A DNA stretch of 64,000 nucleotides from Lentisalinibacter orientalis (lineage in GTDB: Bacteria > Pseudomonadota > Gammaproteobacteria > Steroidobacterales > Woeseiaceae), in assembly GCF_040706535.1 (NCBI RefSeq), contig NZ_JAPDRJ010000003.1, positions 62,001-126,000 on the forward strand. The letters are read 5' to 3'. Shown piece after piece: positions 1 to 6,912 of this stretch; position 1 is the first letter of the stretch; each line of letters opens with the position of its first letter. The position numbers and the translations under genes are program-made. The notes under the pieces were generated by a model. The model was not told the DNA's origin and made no database searches. It saw only the letters and a list, made by a program, of their open reading frames with translations.

Positions 1-12
1 AAGTTCCACCAG

Positions 13-915
13 ATGAGCGCGGATAACGCGGCCGCTGCTGGATCGCCGGAGATCAGAGACAGCCTGCGAAAGGCATTTCGGCGTTTGCTTAACCCGCTCG
101 TCAGGATTCTGCTGCGAAGTGGGATGGTGGCTAAAGACTTAGAGGAGATTGTCAGACAAGTCTTCGTAGATGTTGCTTCTTCAGAAGAGTTCGCGATCGA
201 GGGTCGATCTCGGGTTAGCAACACACGATTGGCAATTCTCACTGGGCTCACTCGTAAAGAGATTGCGAGGCTTAGGAGGGGGGAGTCGTTTCAAAGAGAC
301 TTTAGCAACATGTCCCGTGTCGCTCGGGTACTGAACGAGTGGCAGCGAAACGCGCGTTACACAGGAGCCTATGGTGTTCCTCTTGAGTTGCCTTTCGATG
401 CCGATAGAGACGAGCCGAGTTTCACGGAGCTGGTCAAGCTCTACAGCGGGGACATGCTGCCGAGGGCGATGTTGGATGAACTCTTGAGGATCGATGCTGT
501 TAAGCAATTTGACGATGGAACGCTGAAGCTGCAGAGCTCTACGTATCTTCCCTCGCCGATGGATGAAGCGAGCATTGAGCATTTAGGCACGGTAATACAA
601 AGGATCGCGGATACGCTCAATCACAATAATGACGAGCGATACGCGGCAACGAAGCGAGTAGAGCGGTTGGTGTATTCCGATCAGGGATTTCCGGAATCGA
701 AGTACCCAGATTTTCAGAGAGTAGTAAGAGATAGGTCGGCGGAGTTTTTGGAAGCGATCAATTCCTGGATCGTGGCGAATGAACTTTCGGATAACGCTCC
801 GGATACGCCAGCCATCAGAGCGGCGCGACGAGGAATTCGGAGAGTGTATGCCGGGGTCGGCGTCTATCAGTTCCTGGATGAGGCCGACTCTGCGAGCGAA
901 GAGGACAAGAAATAG
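13..915 (+). CDS. DUF6502-type hypothetical protein
   Basis: 300 aa, predicted soluble and mostly helical, with no signal peptide or membrane segment. The N-terminal third has a leucine-rich helix (LLNPLVRILLRSGM, about residues 25-38), a segment rich in VFVDVASSEEF, and a helix-turn-helix-like block AILTGLTRKEI (about residues 74-84). This arrangement is what I recall for the DUF6502 family, whose function is unknown. The frame is open back to base 1, so the start could lie upstream; ATG at 13 is the first start visible. Base composition is clearly lower in G+C than genes after 2.3 kb. It lies 88 bp upstream of the secreted repeat protein on the same strand, so co-expression is plausible. 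The HTH-like block would allow a regulatory role, but that is inference. Confidence 0.7.
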   Translation: MSADNAAAAGSPEIRDSLRKAFRRLLNPLVRILLRSGMVAKDLEEIVRQVFVDVASSEEFAIEGRSRVSNTRLAILTGLTRKEIARLRRGESFQRDFSNMSRVARVLNEWQRNARYTGAYGVPLELPFDADRDEPSFTELVKLYSGDMLPRAMLDELLRIDAVKQFDDGTLKLQSSTYLPSPMDEASIEHLGTVIQRIADTLNHNNDERYAATKRVERLVYSDQGFPESKYPDFQRVVRDRSAEFLEAINSWIVANELSDNAPDTPAIRAARRGIRRVYAGVGVYQFLDEADSASEEDKK

Positions 916-991
916 AAACCCAGTTGACGGCTAGGACGCCCGATTGACTGGGACTAATGGCAGCACGAGCGAGCTGTCAGAGCGAAAACTT

Positions 992-997
992 AGGAGA
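992..997 (+). promoter_or_regulatory. Ribosome binding site deciding the start of the repeat protein
   Basis: AGGAGA sits six bases before ATG 1004. An in-frame TTG at 944 has no comparable signal, and starting at 1004 puts a clean signal peptide at the N-terminus, so 1004 is preferred. Confidence 0.7.
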
Positions 998-1003
998 AGT
1001 ACA

Positions 1004-2155
1004 ATGAGGATGACTTGGGGCATTGCGTTTGCCGTCGCGCTGGGGTTTGCGGCCTCGCATGTGACTGCCGAGCAGGCCACGTCTTCAACGCATGCGATTA
1101 GCGTTGGGAGTGGTGCCAAGGCAATCGCTGTGGGCAGCGGATCCAAAGCTATCCAGGTAGGAAGTGGTGTGGACGCGATTGCTGTCGGTAGTGGGGCGCA
1201 CGCGATTCAGGTTGGTAGCGGTGTCCACGCTATCCAAGTCGGTAGCGGCGCGCATGCTATCCAAGTTGGTAGTGGTGTAGACGCTATCGCTGTCGGAAGC
1301 GGGGTACACGCGATCCAAGTGGGTAGCGGCGCTCACGCTATCCAGGTCGGCAGCGGCGCGCATGCTATCCAGGTTGGCAGTGGTGTAGACGCTATTGCTG
1401 TCGGAAGTGGGGTGCAGGCGATCCAAGTGGGTAGTGGCGCTCACGCTATCCAGGTTGGTAGTGGTGTAGACGCTATTGCTGTCGGAAGTGGAGTTCACGC
1501 GATTCAAGTGGGTAGCGGCGCTCACGCTATCCAGGTCGGCAGCGGCGCGCATGCTATCCAGGTTGGCAGCGGTGTAGACGCTATTGCCGTCGGAAGTGGG
1601 GTACACGCGATCCAAGTGGGTAGTGGCGCTCACGCTATACAGGTCGGCAGCGGCGCGCATGCTATCCAGGTCGGCAGTGGTGTCGATGCAATTGCAGTAG
1701 GCAGCGGTGTGAAGGATGTAGATTCATCCTCACTCATCGAACTTTTTGCTCCCGTAGACGCTGTGACCGGTAGTCGTACGCTTCAGGTACTTGGCCGTAC
1801 AGTGGACTTAAGTAGTTTTCCTGAGAATGCGGCTGGTGTCTTTTCTGCAGGTAACATGACGTATTTCCAAGGTGTTGTTGGTAAGGACGGCACGTTTAGG
1901 GCATTGACCGCGGTTGTCTACCCTGAGGCCCATGTTCCTGGTTCCACAGAGGTTCTAGTAGCTGGACCCGTCCAGTCTGTTGATCGGACAACTGGTACTG
2001 CTGTGATTGGCGGATTTAGTGTCGACATGACGCAGACACTGGGGCAGGCGGCTCTTCCGGCCATTTCAGCGGGCAATCGCTTCGCAGCGTATGGAAGCGC
2101 TTTCCCGGCGACCAACGTGTCAGTTTTCGCGAGTGCTCTAAGCGAACTTGACTAA
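1004..2155 (+). CDS. Secreted nonapeptide-repeat protein with DUF5666-like C-terminal domain
   Basis: 383 aa. Residues 1-22 form a Sec signal peptide ending VTA before EQ. Residues 30-236 are 23 uninterrupted nine-residue repeats of the form [HDK]-A-I-[QA]-V-G-S-G-[AV]. The spacing of G, G and the aliphatic Ile resembles RTX beta-roll repeats (GGxGxDxUx), but the first Gly is Val and the calcium-binding Asp is retained only in about every fourth unit, mostly being His. Residues 237-383 form a beta-rich domain with a GPVQSVDRTTGTAVIGG stretch reminiscent of DUF5666. A parallel beta-solenoid displayed outside the cell is the simplest model; the function is unknown. DNA is lower in G+C than the rest of the window. 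It follows the DUF6502-type gene. Confidence 0.75.
   Translation: MRMTWGIAFAVALGFAASHVTAEQATSSTHAISVGSGAKAIAVGSGSKAIQVGSGVDAIAVGSGAHAIQVGSGVHAIQVGSGAHAIQVGSGVDAIAVGSGVHAIQVGSGAHAIQVGSGAHAIQVGSGVDAIAVGSGVQAIQVGSGAHAIQVGSGVDAIAVGSGVHAIQVGSGAHAIQVGSGAHAIQVGSGVDAIAVGSGVHAIQVGSGAHAIQVGSGAHAIQVGSGVDAIAVGSGVKDVDSSSLIELFAPVDAVTGSRTLQVLGRTVDLSSFPENAAGVFSAGNMTYFQGVVGKDGTFRALTAVVYPEAHVPGSTEVLVAGPVQSVDRTTGTAVIGGFSVDMTQTLGQAALPAISAGNRFAAYGSAFPATNVSVFASALSELD
1091..1711 (+). repeat. Tandem 27-bp coding repeat, 23 units, with 108-bp higher-order period
   Basis: Twenty-three in-frame 27-bp units encode nine residues each. Units 9-12, 16-19 and 20-23 form near-identical blocks of four (three His units followed by one Asp unit), a 108-bp higher-order repeat; units 13-15 look like the same block with one unit lost. 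The first eight units are more divergent. This pattern indicates recent duplication and unequal exchange in the distal part. Confidence 0.9.
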
Positions 2156-2160
2156 AAAAA

Positions 2161-2180
2161 AGCCGGCATCCCTGCCGGCT
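2161..2180 (-). terminator. Hairpin after the repeat protein gene
   Basis: A 7-bp stem AGCCGGC/GCCGGCT (2161-2167 and 2174-2180) encloses a 6-base loop. The homopolymer flank is the A-run at 2153-2160, so the U-tract is correct only for minus-strand transcripts. On the plus strand it is a hairpin without a U-tract. It could stop read-through from the minus-strand operon or stabilise the 3' end of the repeat-protein mRNA. Confidence 0.5.
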
Positions 2181-2218
2181 AATATCTCGCCTCAACTTAG
2201 GAGATTTGAGGGTTGGAG

Positions 2219-2296
2219 GAATCTTCTCCGAGCGATAAGAGAAGATTCGAGAGAGAAGTTACCGGAGGGCTGACTCGCCCGGTGTGATGCGAGTCA
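2219..2296. repeat. Two adjacent inverted repeats of unknown role
   Basis: A perfect 10-bp inverted repeat GAATCTTCTC/GAGAAGATTC (2219-2228 and 2239-2248) with a 10-base loop is followed by an 8-bp inverted repeat TGACTCGC/GCGAGTCA (2271-2278 and 2289-2296), also with a 10-base loop. Neither has a U-tract. They lie between the repeat-protein hairpin and the main terminator. Confidence 0.6.
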
Positions 2297-2308
2297 CAAT
2301 TCCCGGAC

Positions 2309-2338
2309 AAAAAAAGGGCGCCATTGGCGCCCTTTTTT
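2309..2338. terminator. Bidirectional rho-independent terminator
   Basis: A 7-bp perfect stem GGGCGCC/GGCGCCC (2316-2322 and 2326-2332) with a 3-base loop is flanked by seven A on the left and six T on the right, giving a U-tract in both directions. It ends the minus-strand ppiC operon 19 bp after its stop and insulates it from the 1-2.2 kb pair. Confidence 0.9.
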
Positions 2339-2356
2339 CTGGCTTGTCCGAAGGCG

Positions 2357-3166
2357 TCAGTCGGCCGAGCCATCGTTGCCCGATCTCAGGCCATCCAGGT
2401 ATTCCTGCAGCTTCTTCTGCTCGACTACCGGCCTCAGCCTGTCCTTCACCTCTTCGAAGGAAGGGGCCTCCGTTTCCCGCGAGTCCTCGCGCAGGATCAC
2501 GTGCCAACCGAACTGAGTCTGAACCGGCTCGCTGGTATAGCTGCCGTCTTCGAGTGCCACGACTGCGTCAGAGAACGGCTTGACCATCGAGTCCGGCGGG
2601 AACCAGCCGAGATCGCCGCCGTTGGGGCCGGACGGGCCGGTCGATTTCTCCTTGGCCAGTTCGGCGAAGTCACCGCCTTCGTCAAGCTGGGTGATCACTG
2701 CTTTGGCCTCGTCCTCCGTCTCCAGGAGGATGTGACGCGCCTTGTATTGCTGGGGCTGGTATCCGGCCACCTGGGCGCTGTATTCGGCGCGGAGCTCCGT
2801 CTCTGTGGGCGGGTTCTCTTCCAGGTAGTTTCCGGCCAGGGCCGAAGCAAGGGTGGACATGCGCTGGAGCTTTATCTGAGCCGCGACTTCGGGGTCGTCG
2901 TCAAGCCCGGCCGCTTCGGCCTCTTCGGCAAGCAGGTAGAGGTCGGCGACTTCCTCGCGGAACTGCTCGCGCTGCTCGGCGGTGGCGTCGCCCTGTGCGC
3001 CCCGCATGCGATTCTGCATGTAGAGTTCGAGCACCTTGGCCTCCACCTCGGGGTCCGCCACCGCCCCGGTGTCGGACTGTGCGCAGGCTGCCGTGCTCAG
3101 CAGCACTGCAGTGGCAAGCACGAGGGCCTTGCCGGCGCCTAGCTGGCGCAGATACGTAGTCGTCAT
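2357..3166 (-). CDS. PpiC-type (parvulin) peptidyl-prolyl cis-trans isomerase, exported
   Basis: 269 aa. Residues 1-29 are a signal sequence; STAACAQ could be cut by signal peptidase I after ACA, or the Cys could be lipidated, although the residue three before it is Thr rather than the usual Leu. Residues 40-135 are a charged helical chaperone-like segment. Residues 141-230 are the parvulin domain, with KARHILLET, GGDLGWF and QTQFGWHVI diagnostic of the family. It should catalyse prolyl isomerisation and assist folding of envelope proteins in the periplasm. It is the last gene of a minus-strand group yciB-yciI-bolA-ppiC, 35 bp after bolA, and ends at a strong terminator. Confidence 0.88.
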   Translation of the reverse strand: MTTTYLRQLGAGKALVLATAVLLSTAACAQSDTGAVADPEVEAKVLELYMQNRMRGAQGDATAEQREQFREEVADLYLLAEEAEAAGLDDDPEVAAQIKLQRMSTLASALAGNYLEENPPTETELRAEYSAQVAGYQPQQYKARHILLETEDEAKAVITQLDEGGDFAELAKEKSTGPSGPNGGDLGWFPPDSMVKPFSDAVVALEDGSYTSEPVQTQFGWHVILREDSRETEAPSFEEVKDRLRPVVEQKKLQEYLDGLRSGNDGSAD

Positions 3167-3201
3167 AGTTGGTCCTCTGTTTCCGTGGTCGAATCTTGCC
3201 C

Positions 3202-3480
3202 TTAATCCCTCCGGGCTTCACCGGGGGCGAGGGCGGAAATACTGAGCGCGTGAATGTCGGTGTCCATCATGTCCCCGGCGGCATCGTAGACGAGTCGGTG
3301 CCGCTGGATGCGTGAGAGTCCTTCGAAGGCGCTGGCGGTCAGCCGCACGGCGAAGTGGCTGCGGCCATCCTGCGCGCCGGCGTGACCGGCATGCAGATGG
3401 CTTTGATCCCTGATCAGGAGGTCCTCGGGTTGCAACGCGTCCCGAAGCCGTTTCTCGAGCGCCGCCTGACGCTCCGTCAC
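3202..3480 (-). CDS. bolA: BolA family protein
   Basis: 92 aa, the usual size for BolA/IbaG proteins. The class II KH-like fold is marked by SHLHAGHAGA near residue 30, SHFAVRL, and the RHRLVYDAAGDMM...IHALSI signature in the C-terminal half. BolA proteins partner with monothiol glutaredoxins in iron-sulfur cluster handling and affect morphology under stress. The gene overlaps the yciI stop by 4 bp (ATGA), so translation is probably coupled. Confidence 0.9.
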   Translation of the reverse strand: MTERQAALEKRLRDALQPEDLLIRDQSHLHAGHAGAQDGRSHFAVRLTASAFEGLSRIQRHRLVYDAAGDMMDTDIHALSISALAPGEARRD

Positions 3481-3776
3481 GGCAGGACCTTGTTGAACGG
3501 TTTCACGACCACTCGCTGGTACACGCCGGCTTCCACGTACGGGTCATCGTCGGCCCAGGCCCTGGCATCCTCCAGCGAGGCGAATTCGGCGATGACGAGA
3601 CTACCCGTAAAACCGGCTTCGGCCGGATCCTCGTTATCGATGGCGGGGTGCGGTCCGGCGACCAGGAGGCGGCCTTCGTCGCGCAGCGTGCGCAGCCGCT
3701 CGAGGTGTCTGGCCCTCGCGCCGGAGCGCAGAGGCCCGCTGTTCGGTACGTCTTCACTGATGATGGCATACCACAT
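3477..3776 (-). CDS. yciI: YciI family protein
   Basis: 99 aa starting MWYAIISEDVPNS. The ferredoxin-like YciI fold is recognised from the N-terminal beta strand, the R.HL.RL..L...GRLL.AGP block, and the DPY.EAGVY segment near the C-terminus; the conserved His and Asp of this family are present. The molecular role is not settled. The start at 3776 is 2 bp downstream of the yciB stop. The open frame runs much further upstream, but that region overlaps yciB and shows no protein-family features. Confidence 0.88.
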   Translation of the reverse strand: MWYAIISEDVPNSGPLRSGARARHLERLRTLRDEGRLLVAGPHPAIDNEDPAEAGFTGSLVIAEFASLEDARAWADDDPYVEAGVYQRVVVKPFNKVLP

Positions 3777-3778
3777 CG

Positions 3779-4336
3779 TTATTCGGCTCCGCTGGTTGAT
3801 TTGCGCTCGTTCCTGGAGACCATGACGGCCAGCCAGACGCCCTGGATCACCATGAAGGCGAGGGTCATACCCAGCAGCCCGAAGAGTTTGAAGCTGACCC
3901 AGGCGCTCTCGCCGAAACGGTAGGCGACGAAGATGTTGGCCGCGCCCGCCACGGCGAAGAATATGCCCCAGATCACGGTCAGTTGACGCCACTGGGCTGC
4001 GGAAAGTTCCACGGCGGATTGCAGCAGCCGCTGGATCAGGGGTTTCTCGCCGATGTAGAGGCTGCCGAGGCACACCGCGGCCATGGCCCAGTTCAGGAGA
4101 GTGGGCTTCCAGATCAGGAACAGGCTGTTGCGCAGTGCCAGTGTCACGGCGCCGAGTACCAGCACCAGCGCGGTCGAGATCAGGTAGATGCGTCCGACCT
4201 GCCGGGTGAATATCCAGTGGGCCAGCGGCACCAGCGGCATGGTGGCCATGAGGACGATGGTCGCGGTGTAGATGTCGGCCTGTTTGTAGGCCACGAAGAA
4301 TGCGACCACCGGCAGATAGTCTAGTATCAGTTGCAT
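3779..4336 (-). CDS. yciB: Inner membrane protein YciB (IspZ, septation protein A family)
   Basis: 185 aa from ATG 4336, matching the family length and its MxLILDYLPVVAFF N-terminus. About five hydrophobic helices, including LISTALVLVLGAVTLAL and FGLLGMTLAFMVIQGVWLAVM, and the typical short C-terminal charged tail RNERKS. YciB proteins are implicated in cell-envelope synthesis and division and co-occur with yciI and bolA-type genes. A longer start at 4420 would add a non-hydrophobic, non-conserved extension. It is the first gene of the minus-strand group and is divergent from yciO. Confidence 0.88.
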   Translation of the reverse strand: MQLILDYLPVVAFFVAYKQADIYTATIVLMATMPLVPLAHWIFTRQVGRIYLISTALVLVLGAVTLALRNSLFLIWKPTLLNWAMAAVCLGSLYIGEKPLIQRLLQSAVELSAAQWRQLTVIWGIFFAVAGAANIFVAYRFGESAWVSFKLFGLLGMTLAFMVIQGVWLAVMVSRNERKSTSGAE

Positions 4337-4448
4337 GCGCTGGGAGTCTGTTTTGCGGTGAGTACCGTGATCCGCGAATGATAGCGCACACGCCGGCGCA
4401 GCCCCAACGCAGCGGTTCACGACAGTCGGATTTGTGTCTGCGTGACGG

Positions 4449-4454
4449 TAGAAT
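4449..4454 (+). promoter_or_regulatory. Candidate -10 element of a near-leaderless yciO promoter
   Basis: TAGAAT ends 7 bases before the preferred GTG start of yciO at 4462, which would place the transcription start at or within a base of the codon. No good -35 hexamer at 16-18 bp and no Shine-Dalgarno sequence are seen. Confidence 0.4.
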
Positions 4455-4461
4455 GCCGGGC

Positions 4462-5082
4462 GTGTCGCAGATCATCACCATACACCCGGACAACCCGCAG
4501 AAGCGCTATGTCGACCAGGCGGTCGACATAATCCGCGCCGGCGGCCTGTTGGTATACCCCACCGACTCGAGCTATGCCTTCGGCTGCGAGATCGGCAACA
4601 AGAAGGCGCTGGACCGCATCAGGCTGCTGCGCCAGGCGGACAAACTCCACGATTTTTCGCTGGTGGTGCGCGACCTGTCGGAGATCGCCACCTATGCCCG
4701 GGTGGACAACTGGGCGTACCGGCTGTTGAAGCATTTCACGCCGGGACCCTATACGTTCATCCTGAAGGCCACCCGGGAAGTGCCCAACCGGCTGAAGAAT
4801 CCCCGCAAGAAGACCATCGGCATCCGCGTACCCGACCACCCGATCAGCCAGGCGCTGCTCGAGGCGCTGGGCGAGCCGATGATGAGTTCCACGCTGCTGC
4901 TGCCCGGCGACGACGTGCCCATGACCGACCCGGTCGAGATCGCCGGTCGGCTGGGTAATCAGGTGGACGCGGTGGTCGACGGCGGGCCCGGCGGGATGGA
5001 GCCATCCAGCGTGCTGGATCTCACGGAGGGCACGGTGCATATCTTGCGGCGCGGGATCGGCGACGTCAGCGCCTTCGAATGA
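4462..5082 (+). CDS. yciO: YciO, Sua5/YrdC/YwlC family protein
   Basis: 206 aa with GTG at 4462; this aligns with the IHPDNPQ-type N-terminus of E. coli YciO and gives the same length. An in-frame ATG at 4453 would add three residues. The YrdC-like fold is shown by GGLLVYPTDSSYAFGC, the HFTPGPYTFILKAT segment and the KKTIGIRVPDHPI block. Relatives make threonylcarbamoyl-AMP for tRNA t6A; YciO itself is a divergent paralogue whose activity is less certain. It is divergent from yciB and precedes scpA. Confidence 0.88.
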   Translation: MSQIITIHPDNPQKRYVDQAVDIIRAGGLLVYPTDSSYAFGCEIGNKKALDRIRLLRQADKLHDFSLVVRDLSEIATYARVDNWAYRLLKHFTPGPYTFILKATREVPNRLKNPRKKTIGIRVPDHPISQALLEALGEPMMSSTLLLPGDDVPMTDPVEIAGRLGNQVDAVVDGGPGGMEPSSVLDLTEGTVHILRRGIGDVSAFE

Positions 5083-5110
5083 GGGGGCCGCGGCCCCGCC
5101 GGGATTACGT

Positions 5111-5116
5111 TAGAAT
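5111..5116 (+). promoter_or_regulatory. Candidate -10 element of a near-leaderless scpA promoter
   Basis: TAGAAT lies 6 bases before the GTG start of scpA at 5123, the same geometry as at yciO. No Shine-Dalgarno sequence precedes the GTG. Confidence 0.4.
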
Positions 5117-5122
5117 CACCCT

Positions 5123-6049
5123 GTGTCCGAATCAGAGAAAAAGCAGCCGGTCCTCCGGGTGGTAAGCGACCAGGGGGCGCCCAAGGCGGTGCCCGAGGAT
5201 CTGCGGCCTTCCCAGGCCGAGATGCCGTTTGCCATCGTGGACGGCGAGCCGGTCACCGAGCTGCCTCAGGACCTGTATATCCCGCCCTATGCGCTGCAGG
5301 TGTTCCTGGAGGCGTTCGAGGGACCGCTGGATCTGCTGCTCTATCTGATCCGGCGCCAGAATCTGGACATTCTGGACATCCCCATCGCCGAGATTACCCG
5401 GCAGTACATCGAGTACATCGAACTGATGAAGGAGCTCCAGCTGGAGCTGGCCGGCGAGTATCTGGTGATGGCGGCCATGCTGGCAGAGATCAAATCGAGG
5501 ATGCTGCTGCCGAGGCCGGTGGTCGAGGAGGACGAGGAACACGACCCGCGGGCGGAACTGGTACGCAGGCTGCAGGAATACGAGCGCTTCAAGAAGGCGG
5601 CGGAAAATCTCGAGGAGCTGCCGCGGCTGGAACGCGACGTGCACGTGGTGCAGGCCGAAGCGCCCGAGCGTCAGGTGGTCACAAAGCTGCCGGACGTGAC
5701 GCTCAAGGAGCTGATGGTGGCCCTGCAGCAGGTGCTGGCCCGCGCCGACATGTTCTCCAACCTCCATGTGCAGCGCGAGCCGCTGTCGGTACGGCAGCGC
5801 ATGTCGGAGATTCTCACGCGGATCCGCGGCGCGCAGTTCACCCAGTTCGACAAGCTGTTCGACGTGGAGGAGGGCCGCATGGGCGTCGCGGTGACGTTCA
5901 TCGCCGTGCTGGAGCTGCTTCGTGAGTCGCTCATCGAGGTGGTGCAGTCGGAGGACTTCGCCCCCCTGCACGTGCGGGCGGCCTCGAATGTGCGCGTTGT
6001 GAATGATGAAGGGGACGCCACGGCGTCGGACGAGAGCGCCACGTCCTGA
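5123..6049 (+). CDS. scpA: Segregation and condensation protein A
   Basis: 308 aa, GTG start. After a 50-residue hydrophilic leader the kleisin N-terminal signature FEGPLDLLLYLIRRQNLDILDI begins (about residue 64), followed by AGEYLVMAAMLAEIKSRMLLPRP. The C-terminal winged-helix part has the RFTFIAVLELL-like block VTFIAVLELLRESLIEVVQ. ScpA bridges SMC ATPase heads and binds ScpB in the chromosome condensation complex. scpB follows after 21 bp, the usual order. Confidence 0.95.
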   Translation: MSESEKKQPVLRVVSDQGAPKAVPEDLRPSQAEMPFAIVDGEPVTELPQDLYIPPYALQVFLEAFEGPLDLLLYLIRRQNLDILDIPIAEITRQYIEYIELMKELQLELAGEYLVMAAMLAEIKSRMLLPRPVVEEDEEHDPRAELVRRLQEYERFKKAAENLEELPRLERDVHVVQAEAPERQVVTKLPDVTLKELMVALQQVLARADMFSNLHVQREPLSVRQRMSEILTRIRGAQFTQFDKLFDVEEGRMGVAVTFIAVLELLRESLIEVVQSEDFAPLHVRAASNVRVVNDEGDATASDESATS

Positions 6050-6070
6050 GCGTTCCCGGTAAAGTGACCT

Positions 6071-6901
6071 ATGGATGAGACGAGTATCAAATATATTCTC
6101 GAGGCAGCGCTGCTTGCCTCGTCGGAGCCGCTTTCGGTCGAGCAGATGATGTCGCTGTTCGACGAGAGTTCGCGTCCGGAGCGCAAGGATATCCGGGCGG
6201 CTCTCGACGAACTGGAGGCCGACTACGAGGACCGGGGCATCATGCTGGCCGAGGTGGCGTCGGGTTTCCGCGTGCAGGTGCGCCGGTCGATGTCGGCAAT
6301 GCTGCAGCCGTTGTGGGAGGAGCGTCCGCCGCGTTATTCGCGCGCGCTGTTCGAGACGCTGGCGCTGATCGCTTACCGCCAGCCCATCACTCGCGGCGAG
6401 ATCGAGGATGTGCGCGGCGTCACCGTCAGCCCCAACATCATCCGCACGCTGCTCGACCGGGAGTGGATCCGGGTGCTCGGCCACCGCGACGTGCCGGGCA
6501 AGCCCGAGATGTTCGGCACGACGAAGGCCTTCCTGGATTATTTCGGCCTGAAGCGGCTGGACGATCTGCCGCCCCTGGCCGAACTGCAGGATATCGAGGG
6601 CCTGAACGCGCAGCTGGAATTCGCCACCGGCGAAGAGAGCGAAGCGGTCCCGGCCAACGTTACGGCCCTGCGGGCGGGAGACGGCGAGGACAGCGCGGAG
6701 GCAGCGGCGGGCAGCGATGAGGCCGAGCACGCCGCCGCCGACGCCCACGACGCCCACGACGCCGAGGATGGCGAGAGCGCCTACGAGGACACCGATGAAT
6801 CCGCCGACGCCGACGAAGTCGCGGAGGCCGAGGCCAGCGGGGAGAGTGAGGAGGCCGGGGAGGAAGAACGCGCCAGCGCGGGCGCGCCGCCCTCGAGCTG
6901 A
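6071..6901 (+). CDS. scpB: Segregation and condensation protein B
   Basis: 276 aa. Tandem winged helices occupy residues 1-180: ILEAALLASSEPLS, the ALFETLALIAYRQPITRGEIE block, and GVTVSPNIIRTLLDREWI are typical of ScpB. It dimerises and binds ScpA in the SMC complex. The last 80 or so residues are an Ala/Glu/Asp-rich low-complexity tail, longer and more acidic than in most relatives and probably disordered. rluB follows 11 bp later. Confidence 0.95.
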   Translation: MDETSIKYILEAALLASSEPLSVEQMMSLFDESSRPERKDIRAALDELEADYEDRGIMLAEVASGFRVQVRRSMSAMLQPLWEERPPRYSRALFETLALIAYRQPITRGEIEDVRGVTVSPNIIRTLLDREWIRVLGHRDVPGKPEMFGTTKAFLDYFGLKRLDDLPPLAELQDIEGLNAQLEFATGEESEAVPANVTALRAGDGEDSAEAAAGSDEAEHAAADAHDAHDAEDGESAYEDTDESADADEVAEAEASGESEEAGEEERASAGAPPSS

Positions 6902-6912
6902 CACGCGCCGTC

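Noticed and set aside
1091..1711. Tandem repeat considered as a CRISPR array
   Set aside because: Units are contiguous 27-mers without spacers and stay in one reading frame of a secreted protein.
1091..1711. Calling the repeat protein an RTX toxin or protease
   Set aside because: The first Gly is replaced and most calcium Asp are His; it has an N-terminal signal peptide, unlike type I-secreted RTX proteins.
5132..6904. 590-residue open frame antisense to scpA-scpB
   Set aside because: Low-complexity Leu/Arg/His composition typical of an antisense shadow; scpA and scpB are clear on the plus strand.
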